From: an uncultured Shewanella sp.
Lineage (GTDB): Bacteria > Pseudomonadota > Gammaproteobacteria > Enterobacterales > Shewanellaceae
Assembly: GCF_947491715.1 (NCBI RefSeq)
Contig: NZ_CANLKR010000012.1
Coordinates: 1-44,500 of the forward strand
Reading direction: 5' to 3'
Length of the DNA: 44,500 nucleotides
How positions within the stretch are numbered: the stretch's first letter is position 1; every line of letters starts with the position of its first letter. The position numbers were made by a program, and so were the translations under genes. The notes below the pieces were generated by a model. It made no database searches, was not told the DNA's origin, and saw only the letters and a program-made list of their open reading frames with translations. Shown piece by piece: positions 7,434-15,653 of the stretch.

Positions 7434-9057
7434 ACTTAACTCCTGCCAATTGCTCAGAAAGTTCACCCTCTATTCTGCGTGATTGTGTAAAAAGTTCACT
7501 AAGTTGGCTTGTAAAGCCTTGCATCTTTTCTTCAAAATTTTCAGGCGTCATATCCACATATTCAATCTTGACTTCAAAGTATTGACCTGGACTTAATGAG
7601 TATTTTTTAGATGCTATATCGTCATAATTAACAACAACAGATAACCCATCAATAACCTCTTTGTTATTGAACGTATCAATAATGCATTGTTCTTCTTCTG
7701 GGCTGAGTACCGTTTTTTGGTTCTTACCCTCTTTGACTTTTTTGCCTAAATTCGAAGCATCAACCAAAACAACATCGTTTTCATTACAAGCATCAATAAA
7801 TAATATCGAAACGTTGGTACCCGTAGTTGCAAAAATATTGGATGGCATTGAAACCACTCCTGCCAGCATTTTATTATCGATTAAATGTTGACGGATTTTT
7901 TTGTCTATACCAGCTTGAGCAGTTATAAAACCAGTAGGTACCACAACAGCCGCTTTTCCTTTAGCCTTTAATGAAAAAATAATGTGCTGTAAAAACAATA
8001 AATAGATTTCCATCTTATCTTTATCTTTAGGCTTAACTTTTGGCACACCAGCAAAGAAACGGTTTTGGTGTTCTTTCCCTTCTAGCTCTTCATGGATCTC
8101 ACTAAAATCAAGCTTAAACGGCGGGTTTGATACGATGTAATCAAACTGCTTTAAAGCTGCGCCATCTTTGTGATGGGGATGACGCATCGTGTCACCTTCA
8201 ATCACATTAGGAATTGAATGCACAAGGTTATTTAAGATTAAGTTCAATCGTAAAAGGTTCGATGACTTCTTCGAAATATCCTGCGTAAAGATAGAACAGC
8301 GACTTTCACCAATGGCATGGGCAACGTTCATCAACAACGTACCTGAACCGGCTGATGGGTCATAACAACTTACGTTACTGATTTTTCCTTGCTGCTCTTC
8401 TGGCACAAGAATATTAGCCATAATGCGAGCCACGGCATGAGGAGTATAGTACTCGGCATACTTGCCGCCTGAATTACTGTTGTAGTCTTTGATTAGGTAT
8501 TCAAAGATCACGGCATAGAAGTCGTACTTTTGGGTAAAAATACGCTCAAAGCTAAACTCAGCAATACTATTAATGATTGCGCGACAGAAGTCATCGCGCT
8601 TGCTAACGGTCACGTACTCACTGATCGATTCGAACAGTGCTACCTTCTCGCCAGAATCGGTCATTACTGAGAAGGTATCACTGTTGAGCATAGAAATATC
8701 ACGTAGTGTGTCATCGAACAACTTAGCGAAGTCGGCTTCATTTTGTTTCGCAAATAAGGTTGAGATGAAGTGCTCTTGTTTTAGCTCTGCTGCATCAGCT
8801 GGCAACTGCATCGCCAGCATTTCTCGCTCATCATCGCTTAGTGCGATAAACGCTTGTTCCCAGTTGTCGCTGCTTGCTAGCTTGGGTTCAATCTGTTTCG
8901 TTTCATAAGTGAACTTATCGTTCAATAGCTTATACAAGAATACCTGAGTAATGATCTTAAACTCACTCGCGTCATTACCTAGACCATTACGGGCACAGGT
9001 TGATTTTAAATCATCAATCAGTTGTTTGGTTTTACTTTGGAAATCTTGTTCTACCAT
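7426..9057 (-). CDS. hsdM: Type I restriction-modification DNA methyltransferase HsdM
   Basis: A 543-residue N6-adenine methyltransferase. It has the N-terminal HsdM helical domain ('NGLGNDASEFKIITQVFLYKLLNDKF'). SAM-binding motif I is 'DPSAGSGTLL' (233-242) and catalytic motif IV is 'NPPF' (311-314). 'GGKYAEYYTP' before motif I is the usual HsdM signature. It methylates host DNA at the sequence chosen by HsdS and is required for restriction. The start follows the hsdR stop by only six bases, with AGGA just upstream of the ATG, and its end overlaps hsdS. The gene appears intact. Confidence 0.95.
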   Translation of the reverse strand: MVEQDFQSKTKQLIDDLKSTCARNGLGNDASEFKIITQVFLYKLLNDKFTYETKQIEPKLASSDNWEQAFIALSDDEREMLAMQLPADAAELKQEHFISTLFAKQNEADFAKLFDDTLRDISMLNSDTFSVMTDSGEKVALFESISEYVTVSKRDDFCRAIINSIAEFSFERIFTQKYDFYAVIFEYLIKDYNSNSGGKYAEYYTPHAVARIMANILVPEEQQGKISNVSCYDPSAGSGTLLMNVAHAIGESRCSIFTQDISKKSSNLLRLNLILNNLVHSIPNVIEGDTMRHPHHKDGAALKQFDYIVSNPPFKLDFSEIHEELEGKEHQNRFFAGVPKVKPKDKDKMEIYLLFLQHIIFSLKAKGKAAVVVPTGFITAQAGIDKKIRQHLIDNKMLAGVVSMPSNIFATTGTNVSILFIDACNENDVVLVDASNLGKKVKEGKNQKTVLSPEEEQCIIDTFNNKEVIDGLSVVVNYDDIASKKYSLSPGQYFEVKIEYVDMTPENFEEKMQGFTSQLSELFTQSRRIEGELSEQLAGVKYE

Positions 9058-9063
9058 TTTGTC

Positions 9064-12000
9064 CTACCACGGCGCTCGGCCGTTAAATTCGTTTAAATAC
9101 TCACGTACCACCAACGTATTGATATGTTTTGCGGCTACGGGAGTTAAGTTGATTTTTTGTTCCATTTTGAACTGTTTGATGGTGTTAGGCATCACTGTAC
9201 GTTCAAAGTAGCTCTCGTTATTGAGCAGCTGCTGATTGTTCAACACCTGATCGTCGGTTAGCTGTTTTATCGCAGCTAATGCCTCAAAAACACGGCGTTC
9301 GACAAGGTTTTCTGCACTCTCAAACAGCTTGCTATGCTGGCCTTCCCCACGTTTCCCTTCTAGAAGGCGCTTATGAGTTCTCGCGTACTTTTCATCACCT
9401 AAGAACTTAGACTTGAGGCGGCTATTTTCTAGATTGAGCACTTTTACTCGCTCATGAATTTTCCGCAGTGCACCAATGTTTTTGTCCATCTCTTCTTGGC
9501 TGACTTCGCTTAAATTCTTGGTTTTGAATAGGCGTTCTAACTCTTCTTTTAATGCAATAAATTTCGGATCAGCTTGGTCTATGTTACCAGCCAGCGCCTC
9601 ACGGGTTTTGCGTAATGTGTTCTTGAGTTCGTCTGCTAACTTGAGCTCACTTTCACCGACCTTAGTAAACATAAATACGACATCTTCTAACGCCGCGTTT
9701 AGTAAGTTAGTGGTATCAGTGCTGTTCTCTATTTGCTCTTTTAAGTTCAAGCTTCCCAAGTGATCATTGGTATATCTGTACAAGACGTTAAGCTTAGCGA
9801 AATCTAGCTCTTGAAGCTGCTCAGTATCCCCTTGCAAGCGGATGAGATTATACAGATCTTTGGCACTTTCTAATGCTTTCTTTAAGACTAATATCTGTTT
9901 GCGATCTGAGATCTGGCTAATCTGCTGCTGGAATAGTTCTGCATTCTCAGTATCAAATTGAAATAACACATCTTTTATGTGCTCTATCTCTTCATGCACT
10001 TCTTCATGACTTTTGAATAAATTTGAATAGCTGTCCATTTCATCACCAAGTTCGCCCTTTAATTCATCAAAATAGGCTTTGTTGGTCGCGTCAAATTCAG
10101 CGCTGATATCAGCAAAATCGACTACGTAACCATAGCGAAAATCTCTGTAAGTTCGATTTACTCGCGTTAACGCTTGAAGTAAGTTGTGCTTTTTAATAAC
10201 TCGACCTAAATACAGTTTTTTTAATCGTTTTGCATCAAAGCCTGTAAGTAGCATCCTTTCGACAAATAAAATGTCTATTTCGCCTGCTTTATATTGCTCT
10301 ACCCATTCTTTACGTTCATCTTTACCACCAAAATCATGCAGTATTAGTGCGGCAGATTTCACTTGACTCTCTCGCTTTAGCTGTTCGTTATAGTGTGCTT
10401 TAGGTTCCTGTATAGCTAACTCACTGCCACTTGCTAATTGCAGAGTTGATTTCGCGGGTAGTATGGGAGTTGTGGCGTATAGCGCGTTAAACTGTTGAAA
10501 CAACTCCTTTGCCTGCTCGGTACTATCGCAAATAACCATTCCACCGATACTATCGTCACTCCAAGTTGCGCGACTCTTTTCAAAGTCTTGCACTATGTAA
10601 GTGAGCATAGGTTCGACAAACTTTGGATGCGCATAAACTTGCTTCTTACTTATGCTCCCCTGCTGTAGTTCAATCTCCTTTAGAACTTGCCGCATCTCTA
10701 ATACATAATTGCTTGCTATCTCTTCGCGAATTAAGCGTAAGGTATAGCCATCTGCAATTGACGCATTGTAGTAATACTTGTGGATGTAGTCACCAAAGAT
10801 CTGTTTTGAGCTAAATGCTTTAGATTCTTTCGTCGGATCTTTGTCTTTTTCCGCCAGCAGTAACGGAGTACCTGTTAAGCCTATCTTAATTGCATTGGGA
10901 TCTGACTGGGTGAGGTTGGCTAAGAAACTCCCTTTAGGGTTGTAGCTACGGTGCACTTCATCTAAAAAGTAAACACGTTGAATATTAACGTCATAATCTA
11001 CTGTTCGCACAACATTTGGGTCATCCTCGAACTTTTGAATATTAACAACGGTGATCTCCGCCTTACCCGAGTCATTATGGATCACCTTAGTTGCCTTGAT
11101 ACTCTGAGCAAAAGCTTCTCTAGAGTTAACGGTATGAACCATTAACCCACGACTCGTAAATTCACGCTGCGCCTGAATAAGTAGATCAATCCTGTCAACA
11201 ATAAAATAAAACTTAGGGATGATGTGCTGTTTTTGATAGTAGTCGGTTAAGTGCCTTACGTTGTAATAAGCCAGAGCAGTTTTTCCACTTCCCTGGGTAT
11301 GCCAAATAATGCCTTTCTTAATGCCTTCACTTAGCTTATTTTCAATCGCTTTGGTCGCAAACAGCTGCGGATAGCGCATCACGTGTTTTTGTAGACCATC
11401 TGCTTCTTTAACATACGCTAGAGAATATCTCAGCATGAACGCAAAACGATCCGGGTTTAATAATGACGTGCATATTCTATTGGTTGGTGCGTCATGGTCT
11501 TTATTGGTGATGAACTCTGGACTATGTTTAATAACAGTGTAGTTGTTGTCTTTTAAAACAACGTTTTCTGTTTCATCGGCTAAAGGCTTAAGTAGCTTAG
11601 TAAGATTAAGAACGTCCTCTTCTCGGAAGTAGTTGAAGATAGGCTTTGTATAAGACGAACTCGCATAGAACGCCCCTTGAATAGGCTCCGAGCTACCATC
11701 ATCGTATTCCATGTTATTAGAAAAAAGCATGAGCTGAGTCATGTTAACGAAACGTCTAAACTTTTGATTTTGAAAACGAGTGTTGATTCGATTTCGCTCC
11801 GCAATCACACCGTCTTTATTGTTTGGTTTTTTAACCTCAATAAAAACTAAAGGCATACCGTTAATGAGCAGAGTGATGTCTGGACGAAACTCTTCATCGC
11901 CGTTCTTGTATGTAAGCTCTGTTACTACGTGTAGGCTATTTTTTGAGAAATCATCAAAATCGATGAGTTTTATGCCGGAACGACTCGTCAGTTTTTCGTA

Positions 12001-12240
12001 AAAAGCACGGCCTAAATCTTCATTGTCTAGGCTTAACTTTAAGTCATCTAAGCAACGTTCAACATCCTCACGATCCATACTAGGGTTAATACGCTCAATT
12101 GACTCTTTGAAGATGTCAGGGAAAATGTTGGTATCAGTGCACCAGATGGCCTGCTTTAAAGATAGATACTTATACCCTAAGCGGGTAAGGTGCAGTATGG
12201 TTGGTATCTTTACCCGTGTATCTTCATTTTGTTTGATCAT
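9064..12240 (-). CDS. hsdR: Type I restriction endonuclease subunit HsdR
   Basis: A 1058-residue motor and nuclease subunit. The PD-(D/E)xK nuclease is near residues 119-138: 'RPDITLLINGMPLVFIEVKK', with Asp121, Glu135 and Lys137. The SF2 translocase follows, with Walker A 'TQGSGKT' (315-321), DEAD-type 'LDEVH' (426-430) and 'GLTGTP'. A long helical C-terminal part contacts the methyltransferase core. The complex translocates unmodified DNA and cuts it at a distance. I chose the ATG at 12240 because AGGGA sits four bases upstream and the protein then begins 'MIKQNEDTRVKIP'. An earlier frame extension of 25 codons lacks a ribosome-binding site. It is the first hsd gene and all its motifs are intact. 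Confidence 0.93.
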   Translation of the reverse strand: MIKQNEDTRVKIPTILHLTRLGYKYLSLKQAIWCTDTNIFPDIFKESIERINPSMDREDVERCLDDLKLSLDNEDLGRAFYEKLTSRSGIKLIDFDDFSKNSLHVVTELTYKNGDEEFRPDITLLINGMPLVFIEVKKPNNKDGVIAERNRINTRFQNQKFRRFVNMTQLMLFSNNMEYDDGSSEPIQGAFYASSSYTKPIFNYFREEDVLNLTKLLKPLADETENVVLKDNNYTVIKHSPEFITNKDHDAPTNRICTSLLNPDRFAFMLRYSLAYVKEADGLQKHVMRYPQLFATKAIENKLSEGIKKGIIWHTQGSGKTALAYYNVRHLTDYYQKQHIIPKFYFIVDRIDLLIQAQREFTSRGLMVHTVNSREAFAQSIKATKVIHNDSGKAEITVVNIQKFEDDPNVVRTVDYDVNIQRVYFLDEVHRSYNPKGSFLANLTQSDPNAIKIGLTGTPLLLAEKDKDPTKESKAFSSKQIFGDYIHKYYYNASIADGYTLRLIREEIASNYVLEMRQVLKEIELQQGSISKKQVYAHPKFVEPMLTYIVQDFEKSRATWSDDSIGGMVICDSTEQAKELFQQFNALYATTPILPAKSTLQLASGSELAIQEPKAHYNEQLKRESQVKSAALILHDFGGKDERKEWVEQYKAGEIDILFVERMLLTGFDAKRLKKLYLGRVIKKHNLLQALTRVNRTYRDFRYGYVVDFADISAEFDATNKAYFDELKGELGDEMDSYSNLFKSHEEVHEEIEHIKDVLFQFDTENAELFQQQISQISDRKQILVLKKALESAKDLYNLIRLQGDTEQLQELDFAKLNVLYRYTNDHLGSLNLKEQIENSTDTTNLLNAALEDVVFMFTKVGESELKLADELKNTLRKTREALAGNIDQADPKFIALKEELERLFKTKNLSEVSQEEMDKNIGALRKIHERVKVLNLENSRLKSKFLGDEKYARTHKRLLEGKRGEGQHSKLFESAENLVERRVFEALAAIKQLTDDQVLNNQQLLNNESYFERTVMPNTIKQFKMEQKINLTPVAAKHINTLVVREYLNEFNGRAPW

Positions 12241-12371
12241 AGCGTCCCTATTAATTCTCAAAAAAGTCTTCATCGATTTGCTTAAGGTGCAGCACTTGTT
12301 TGTTCCGGCTGGCAAAGCTTATCACTTGACCTTCAGTTAGTTAACCGCACTTGCCCGTTCTGTTGCTGACG

Positions 12372-13217
12372 CTAGCCTCTTCCTTGGTGATCATGCAGGG
12401 TGATCCCCTTATCCGTTTTCCAATCAACCCAGCCATTTGATGAACCCAGCAGTAGCAAGCACGACGCCCCACTGGGGGTTTTAAACAGATAATCGCGCTC
12501 AAAGACAAAACGGCCATTATTTTCGACTATCACCTTCTTCGCCAGTAGCTCGTCACGCTTGTCGTAGAATCGAGGGTCAGTTTTACGCTTGGTTTCCATT
12601 GGTGCAGAAGACCCTTTCACTATCACCATACCTTCGTTGGTGTATACCCCTTCAGCTTTCACACCTGAACGACGACAGAAAAAAGTGGGCTCACGCTTAA
12701 TATTGCTCACTTCAGTGAGCGATTCGAAAATCGGATACCCTAAGGTCGCCAGCAGCAGGCTGCCAATGTCGTGGATTTCATCGCAATCGGCTTTGAGCGG
12801 GATAGGCGTGTGAGGCTTTTGCCCACCATTGCCATTGAGTAGCTCATAACGCTGACACGCTTTCGCTTTTTCAATGGACAAGGATTCCAAATACAGCACA
12901 TGGGTTTGGGTTAGGTTATTGGTGAGCGAGACTAAGACTAAGGCTCGTTCCCAGTCTTTACTCTCACCTTTATGGTGTTGCATTAACCGCGATCCCACAT
13001 CACCAGATTGACCTATGTAGCACTCCTCTTTGTTGTCACCAGACACAAGGAAGTACAACCCCACTTGCTTGGACTCAGGCATATTAACAAATTCGGCCAT
13101 TTCACTGCGTGGCACCTCTATCAATCGAATAATGGAGGTGGTTTGCTCTGCAATGCGAATACCCGACGGATCGCCGCTGGGTAGAAAAATCTGAATAGTG
13201 CGAGGTCTTTTATCCAT
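12372..13217 (-). CDS. GIY-YIG nuclease-like protein with C-terminal DUF4357
   Basis: A 281-residue protein. Residues about 50-120 carry a GIY-YIG fold: 'VGLYFLVSG' (52-60), 'CYIGQSGDVGSRL' (66-78) and a candidate catalytic Glu111 in 'LYLESLSIEKA'. Residues about 195-275 look like DUF4357, a small module often found at the end of such proteins ('GVYTNEGMVIVKGS', 'FKTPSGASCLLLLGSSNGW'). Proteins of this build are common beside type I restriction loci, but their role there is not settled. Its start immediately follows the stop of the small upstream ORF (TAA-ATG). It is 131 bases from hsdR in the same orientation, so it may be co-transcribed or may have a separate promoter before hsdR. Confidence 0.8.
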   Translation of the reverse strand: MDKRPRTIQIFLPSGDPSGIRIAEQTTSIIRLIEVPRSEMAEFVNMPESKQVGLYFLVSGDNKEECYIGQSGDVGSRLMQHHKGESKDWERALVLVSLTNNLTQTHVLYLESLSIEKAKACQRYELLNGNGGQKPHTPIPLKADCDEIHDIGSLLLATLGYPIFESLTEVSNIKREPTFFCRRSGVKAEGVYTNEGMVIVKGSSAPMETKRKTDPRFYDKRDELLAKKVIVENNGRFVFERDYLFKTPSGASCLLLLGSSNGWVDWKTDKGITLHDHQGRG

Positions 13218-13394
13218 TTATACCACTTCCATTTCATCAACTTTCACGCGGCATTTTTCTCGCGTCGTTTGCCGTCCACTTTTATTCTTTTTTCCAGTAA
13301 GGCGTTGCTGCATCTTGCTCGGTTTTTCTCTTAGCCAGTTGCAATAAAGACGGCATAAACCCTTGCTGCTTTTTTCTAAAAAGAGGGGGATCAT
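13218..13394 (-). CDS. Possible small basic protein upstream of the GIY-YIG gene
   Basis: A 58-residue ORF starting 'MIPLFLEKSSKGLCRLYCNW', with AAAAAGGA five bases before the ATG. Its stop abuts the ATG of the GIY-YIG gene. The translation is rich in Lys and Arg and resembles nothing I know. The strong ribosome-binding site and the tight junction favour a real leader gene of the operon. The lack of any recognisable domain leaves open a relic. Just upstream the minus strand also holds a short open frame ending 'FSETMNQTMLEWASE' (stop near 13422) without a convincing start, possibly the tail of a lost gene. Confidence 0.4.
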   Translation of the reverse strand: MIPLFLEKSSKGLCRLYCNWLREKPSKMQQRLTGKKNKSGRQTTREKCRVKVDEMEVV

Positions 13395-13569
13395 CACAGT
13401 CCTTTTTAGATTGTTATTCACTTGCCCACTCAAGCATGGTTTGGTTCATGGTTTCGCTAAAGCTCCCACCAAAGAGAACGGCCGCACTCAAGCGGCAAAT
13501 AATACCACAAACCTCAAGGACATTAATCGCTTTTTTTTAGTCAATACCTGTTAATTATTAACCACTAAT

Positions 13570-13621
13570 ATGACGTACTAATATAACGAGCTACTATGAC
13601 ATACTAATATAACAAGCAGTC
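13570..13621. repeat. 26-bp imperfect tandem duplication
   Basis: ATGACGTACTAATATAACGA (13570 onward) recurs as ATGACATACTAATATAACAA (13596 onward). The second copy starts directly where the first ends. The two copies differ at a handful of positions. Confidence 0.7.
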
Positions 13622-13716
13622 CCATTAACGCATTCTCACCTTCTCCCTTACTCATTTCCATCACTCTCTACTACACCTGTTCTATTCTCTAAACTTAAAA
13701 AAATTGAATGTAGGGC

Positions 13717-13944
13717 GAAGATTACAACAGTAATCGTTTTGAGCGAGAGATAGGGACATCGAACTGGCACTTAAACAGGGAATGTTGCTGAAGATTACTG
13801 CCATAATCAAAATGACCGTTTTGAGCGAGAGATAGGAACATCGAACTGGCACTTAAACAGGGAATGTTGTTGAAGATTACAACAGTAATCGTTTTGAGCG
13901 AGAGATAGGGACATCGAACTGGCACTTAAACAGGGAATGTTGTT
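13717..13944. repeat. Three tandem copies of a 73-bp unit with an internal hairpin
   Basis: Copies lie at 13717-13789 (73 bp), 13790-13871 (82 bp, with 9 extra bases near the hairpin) and 13872-13944 (73 bp). Each starts GAAGATTAC, passes through a hairpin (GATTAC-AACA-GTAATC in copies 1 and 3; a GATTA/TAATC version in copy 2), and then runs through AGCGAGAGATAGG, ACATCGAACTGGCAC and TTAAACAGGGAATGTTG. Outside the hairpin the copies differ at only one or two bases. The array ends about 115 bases before the transposase start. RAYT transposases are known to be associated with repeated hairpin sequences (REPs), which suggests these are its cognate elements. They lack an obvious GTAG-type foot, so this is an inference. 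Confidence 0.9.
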
Positions 13945-14059
13945 GCGATATTCATAAAAAGGAACACTCAAACAAAAAACACATGGACACCCTTCATTAA
14001 TGGCACTCACTATACTTTCTTACTAATATTGATTGACGGGCAATAAAAGGAGTTTTCTG

Positions 14060-15028
14060 ATGCCACGTCCAAGAAGAAGCTTAATCAGCCTTGAAGACAC
14101 GCCTTACTACCATTGCTGTAGTCGTGTTGTACGGAAAGCCTATTTATGTGGAAATGATAATCATACAGGCAAAAATTACGATCATCGCCGTGGCTGGATA
14201 GAGTCTCAATTACTTAAATTAACTGATATTTTCGCCATTGATGTCGCGGCATTTTCCGTAATGACCAATCATTTACATGTGGTACTTTTTATTGATGTCA
14301 ATCAAGCGAATGCTTGGTCTGATAGAGAAGTCATTAAACAATGGCATCGACTATTTAATGGCACGACTATCACTCAACAATTTGTGAAAGGTGAAGTGAT
14401 TGAAGCGCATCAAGTAACCCAATTAAAACATCAAATCGCAACCTATCGCTCACGATTAAGTGATATAAGCTGGTTTATGCGATGTTTGAATGAACCTATA
14501 GCACGACAAGCAAATAGAGAAGATGATTGCACAGGGCATTTTTGGGAAGGCCGCTTTAAAAGCCAAGCCTTACTGGATGAAGCAGCCTTGCTGGCTTGTA
14601 TGGCTTATGTTGAACTCAACCCTATTCGCGCTAAGATAGCAAGCACTCCCGAGAATTCCGAACATACAAGCCTTAAACTACGTATTAAAGCGGCATTAGT
14701 AGGCAAACAACCTGAACACCTGTTACCTTTTCTTGGTAATGAGAGAAAAAATCAATCCAAAGGTATTACTTTTGAATTAAAAAGTTACCTTGAACTGGTT
14801 GATGAGACAGGCCGCCTGATTCTTAATAATAAGCAAGGCGCAATCGCACAGTCTGCGATGCCTATTTTAAATCGACTCAATATCCTCGAAGAAAATTGGA
14901 TAAAAATAGTCGATGAATTTGGACGTTTATTTCATGGACCGATAGGCACACTAGAAGCGCTAACAACTTACAGCGAGCATTTGAATAAACGGCGACGGCA
15001 CTTTTCAAATTCCTGCCGGTTATTCTGA
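14060..15028 (+). CDS. RAYT-like Y1 (HUH) transposase
   Basis: A 322-residue protein beginning 'MPRPRRSLISLEDTPYYHCC'. It carries the HUH motif 'MTNHLHVVLFID', in which the His-x-His pair binds metal, plus downstream 'CTGHFWEGRFKSQALLDEAAL' and 'YVELNPIRAKI'. These are hallmarks of the single-stranded-DNA Y1/REP-associated tyrosine transposase group, the long form common in Shewanella and Vibrio. The candidate nucleophile is a Tyr near the 'LLACMAYVELNP' helix. The ATG at 14060 has GGAG seven bases upstream. No IS200/IS605 ends or tnpB are visible, so this is a domesticated-type single gene. The triplicated hairpin repeat just upstream is the likely partner. Confidence 0.8.
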   Translation: MPRPRRSLISLEDTPYYHCCSRVVRKAYLCGNDNHTGKNYDHRRGWIESQLLKLTDIFAIDVAAFSVMTNHLHVVLFIDVNQANAWSDREVIKQWHRLFNGTTITQQFVKGEVIEAHQVTQLKHQIATYRSRLSDISWFMRCLNEPIARQANREDDCTGHFWEGRFKSQALLDEAALLACMAYVELNPIRAKIASTPENSEHTSLKLRIKAALVGKQPEHLLPFLGNERKNQSKGITFELKSYLELVDETGRLILNNKQGAIAQSAMPILNRLNILEENWIKIVDEFGRLFHGPIGTLEALTTYSEHLNKRRRHFSNSCRLF

Positions 15029-15366
15029 GTTCAAATAGACTCACTATTTTATCCTCTAACATTGCTAAACTCCGTTCATTAACAGAGTCATGCGGCTATA
15101 TCTCAAAATCAGAAAATCTCCCTTTATATCACCTACAGTCTCCCTTTTATTGAAGTGGCATCGCTTTTTTCTCGTTCTCAGTAATAAAACGGCAAACGCT
15201 AACACATAGATGTATTCATTAGATAAACATGGGCCCGAAAACTAGGTATATTATTGATTAATAATGACTGGCTTTGTTATTTCTATTTTCTTATTGATTA
15301 AGGATAAGATGTCTTTACTTTCATCAGAAAGCAAAAAAGCGACCCTTAGGTCGCTTTTTCTCAATT
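15029..15366. other. Intergenic region between transposase and tRNA-Ser
   Basis: No gene is seen here. Apart from the tRNA terminator at 15333-15355 I find only AT-rich sequence without clear repeats. Confidence 0.6.
15333..15355 (-). terminator. Terminator of tRNA-Ser
   Basis: On the minus strand AGCGACC-TAAG-GGTCGCT forms a perfect 7-bp stem followed by a T-run, 12 bases after the tRNA 3' end. A T-run also follows on the plus strand, so it may work in both directions. Confidence 0.85.
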
Positions 15367-15456
15367 TGGCGGTGAGGGAGGGATTCGAACCCTCGGATGG
15401 TTTAACCCATCACACACTTTCCAGGCGTGCTCCTTCAGCCACTCAGACACCTCACC
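15367..15456 (-). tRNA. serX: tRNA-Ser (anticodon GGA)
   Basis: Ninety bases with a full cloverleaf. The acceptor stem is GGTGAGG / CCTCACC, with G as discriminator and an encoded CCA. The D-arm is 'CTGAGTGGCTGAAGG'. The anticodon loop is CTGGAAA, giving GGA. A long variable arm typical of serine tRNAs follows, and the T-loop is 'GGTTCGAATCC'. It reads UCC and UCU serine codons. It stands alone, with its own terminator downstream. The isoacceptor name is by analogy with E. coli. Confidence 0.95.
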
Positions 15457-15500
15457 AGATTTTGTACACTTGTCACAGTCAGCAGATATGACCTTTACTT

Positions 15501-15549
15501 GTCATGCTTTCCCCTGTTAACGGAGCCGTACTTTACGCAAAAGCATGAC
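15501..15549. repeat. 10-bp inverted repeat between tRNA-Ser and nadA
   Basis: GTCATGCTTT (15501-15510) and AAAGCATGAC (15540-15549) are perfect inverted copies separated by 29 bases. They lie about 100 bases beyond the nadA stop. With no T-run after the stem this is not a standard terminator, and its function is unknown. Confidence 0.5.
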
Positions 15550-15653
15550 GTGGGTCAAGCTAAAAAATACGGTTTTCAAACGGTTGCATATTTGCTAATC
15601 AAATAAGTGGATTATTGACCATAAAAGCCGAAATAATCACGCTAATCTCTTCT

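Larger units (their letters stand above)
13395..14059. other. Gene-poor repeat-bearing intergenic region
   Basis: These 665 bases between the divergent defence operon and the transposase gene hold no convincing gene. They contain a 26-bp tandem duplication near 13570-13621 and the triplicated 73-bp unit at 13717-13944. Open frames across the repeats exist only because the unit lacks stops in some frames. Confidence 0.7.

Noticed and set aside
13717..13944. CRISPR array
   Set aside because: The copies are directly adjacent, whole-unit repeats of 73-82 bp without unique spacers, and no cas gene is nearby.
13722..14010. Two minus-strand frames of 67 codons across the repeats
   Set aside because: They only translate the repeat unit several times, have no ribosome-binding site and no plausible protein composition.
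14060..15028. Complete IS200/IS605 element
   Set aside because: No tnpB and no recognisable left and right subterminal hairpins with target tetranucleotides surround the gene; it fits a single RAYT-type gene.
15367..15456. Attachment site for an integrated element at tRNA-Ser
   Set aside because: No integrase gene is present and I see no second copy of the tRNA 3' end in the window.
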